Origin: Sulfitobacter sp. | GTDB lineage: Bacteria; Pseudomonadota; Alphaproteobacteria; Rhodobacterales; Rhodobacteraceae | Length of the DNA stretch: 6,276 nucleotides | NCBI GenBank assembly: GCA_024636395.1 | Contig: JAGXHD010000163.1 | Location: 1-6,276 of the forward strand | Reading direction: 5' to 3' | In this document: in pieces, positions 6,201-6,276 of the stretch | Position numbering within the stretch: position 1 is the first letter of the stretch | How the letters are laid out: each line of letters opens with the position of its first letter | Position numbers and translations under genes: made by a program | The notes under the pieces: model-generated | The model's input: the letters and a program-made list of their open reading frames with translations, nothing else | Database searches by the model: none | What the model was told of the DNA's origin: nothing

Positions 6201-6276
6201 TTATTCCATCCAGCCACGCTCTTTGTAGTACTTCGCGGCACCATCGTGCAGCGGTGCGGACAGACCCTGAGAGATC
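6201..6276 (-). CDS. TAXI-family TRAP transporter solute-binding protein, last 24 residues (rest beyond right edge)
   Basis: Periplasmic receptor that binds the solute and hands it to the adjacent fused permease. Only the C-terminus is present: it includes APLHDGAAKYYKERGWME followed by TAA. The P-x-H-x-GA-x-x-YY-x-E-x-G pattern is typical of the end of TAXI receptors and related TRAP binding proteins, where it closes the C-terminal helix. The signal peptide and ligand-binding residues lie outside the window, so neither substrate nor lipoprotein status can be judged. The family call is reinforced by the fused-permease gene directly downstream, since TAXI systems usually use fused DctQM proteins. 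Frame and stop are unambiguous, although the piece is short. Confidence 0.85.
   Translation of the reverse strand, partial: ISQGLSAPLHDGAAKYYKERGWME

Noticed and set aside
6196..6217. 6-bp inverted repeat (GTGGCT/AGCCAC) across the TAXI stop codon.
   Set aside because: Short stem with a 10-base loop in coding sequence; chance pairing is likely.

Overview
The window looks like chromosomal DNA from a GC-rich alphaproteobacterium, most likely a Rhodobacteraceae/Roseobacter-group marine bacterium. That placement rests on overall base composition, the dense one-way gene layout and the style of a TAXI-type TRAP transporter operon; it is not based on any 16S or database evidence.

Every convincing gene lies on the minus strand, so the operon reads from the right edge to the left edge. 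In order of transcription: (1) the last 24 codons of a TAXI-family TRAP solute-binding protein (6201-6276, cut by the right edge); (2) a 914-residue fused DctQ-DctM TRAP permease with an extra C-terminal, probably periplasmic, PDZ-like/DUF3394 region (3340-6084); (3) a nitrilase-superfamily C-N hydrolase with an intact Glu-Lys-Cys triad and a Pro/Ala-rich tail (2080-3201); (4) the first 664 residues of a large PLP-dependent Orn/Lys/Arg-type decarboxylase (1-1993, cut by the left edge). The decarboxylase has no stop codon inside the window, so it has to be translated from its start to the left edge.

The three gaps are short (116, 138 and 86 bases). Each holds at least one inverted repeat: three consecutive hairpins between binding protein and permease, a perfect 9-bp hairpin straddling the permease stop codon, and a GC-rich stem before the decarboxylase. 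None is followed by a strong T-run in the direction of transcription, so they look more like mRNA-processing or partial-termination elements that set gene dosage within one operon than like full terminators.

Working model (inference): the TAXI protein captures a small, probably carboxylate- or amide-containing solute in the periplasm, the fused permease imports it with an ion gradient, the nitrilase-family enzyme cleaves a C-N bond, and the decarboxylase acts on an amino-acid-like substrate or product. The pairing of an amino-acid decarboxylase with an N-carbamoylputrescine-amidase-like hydrolase recalls polyamine chemistry, but the substrate cannot be read from sequence. The decarboxylase is the most unusual piece: it has a 130-residue N-terminal extension, a roughly 40-residue insertion next to the catalytic lysine, and no recognisable TPGH motif. 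No tRNA, rRNA, CRISPR array, insertion sequence or prophage feature was seen.
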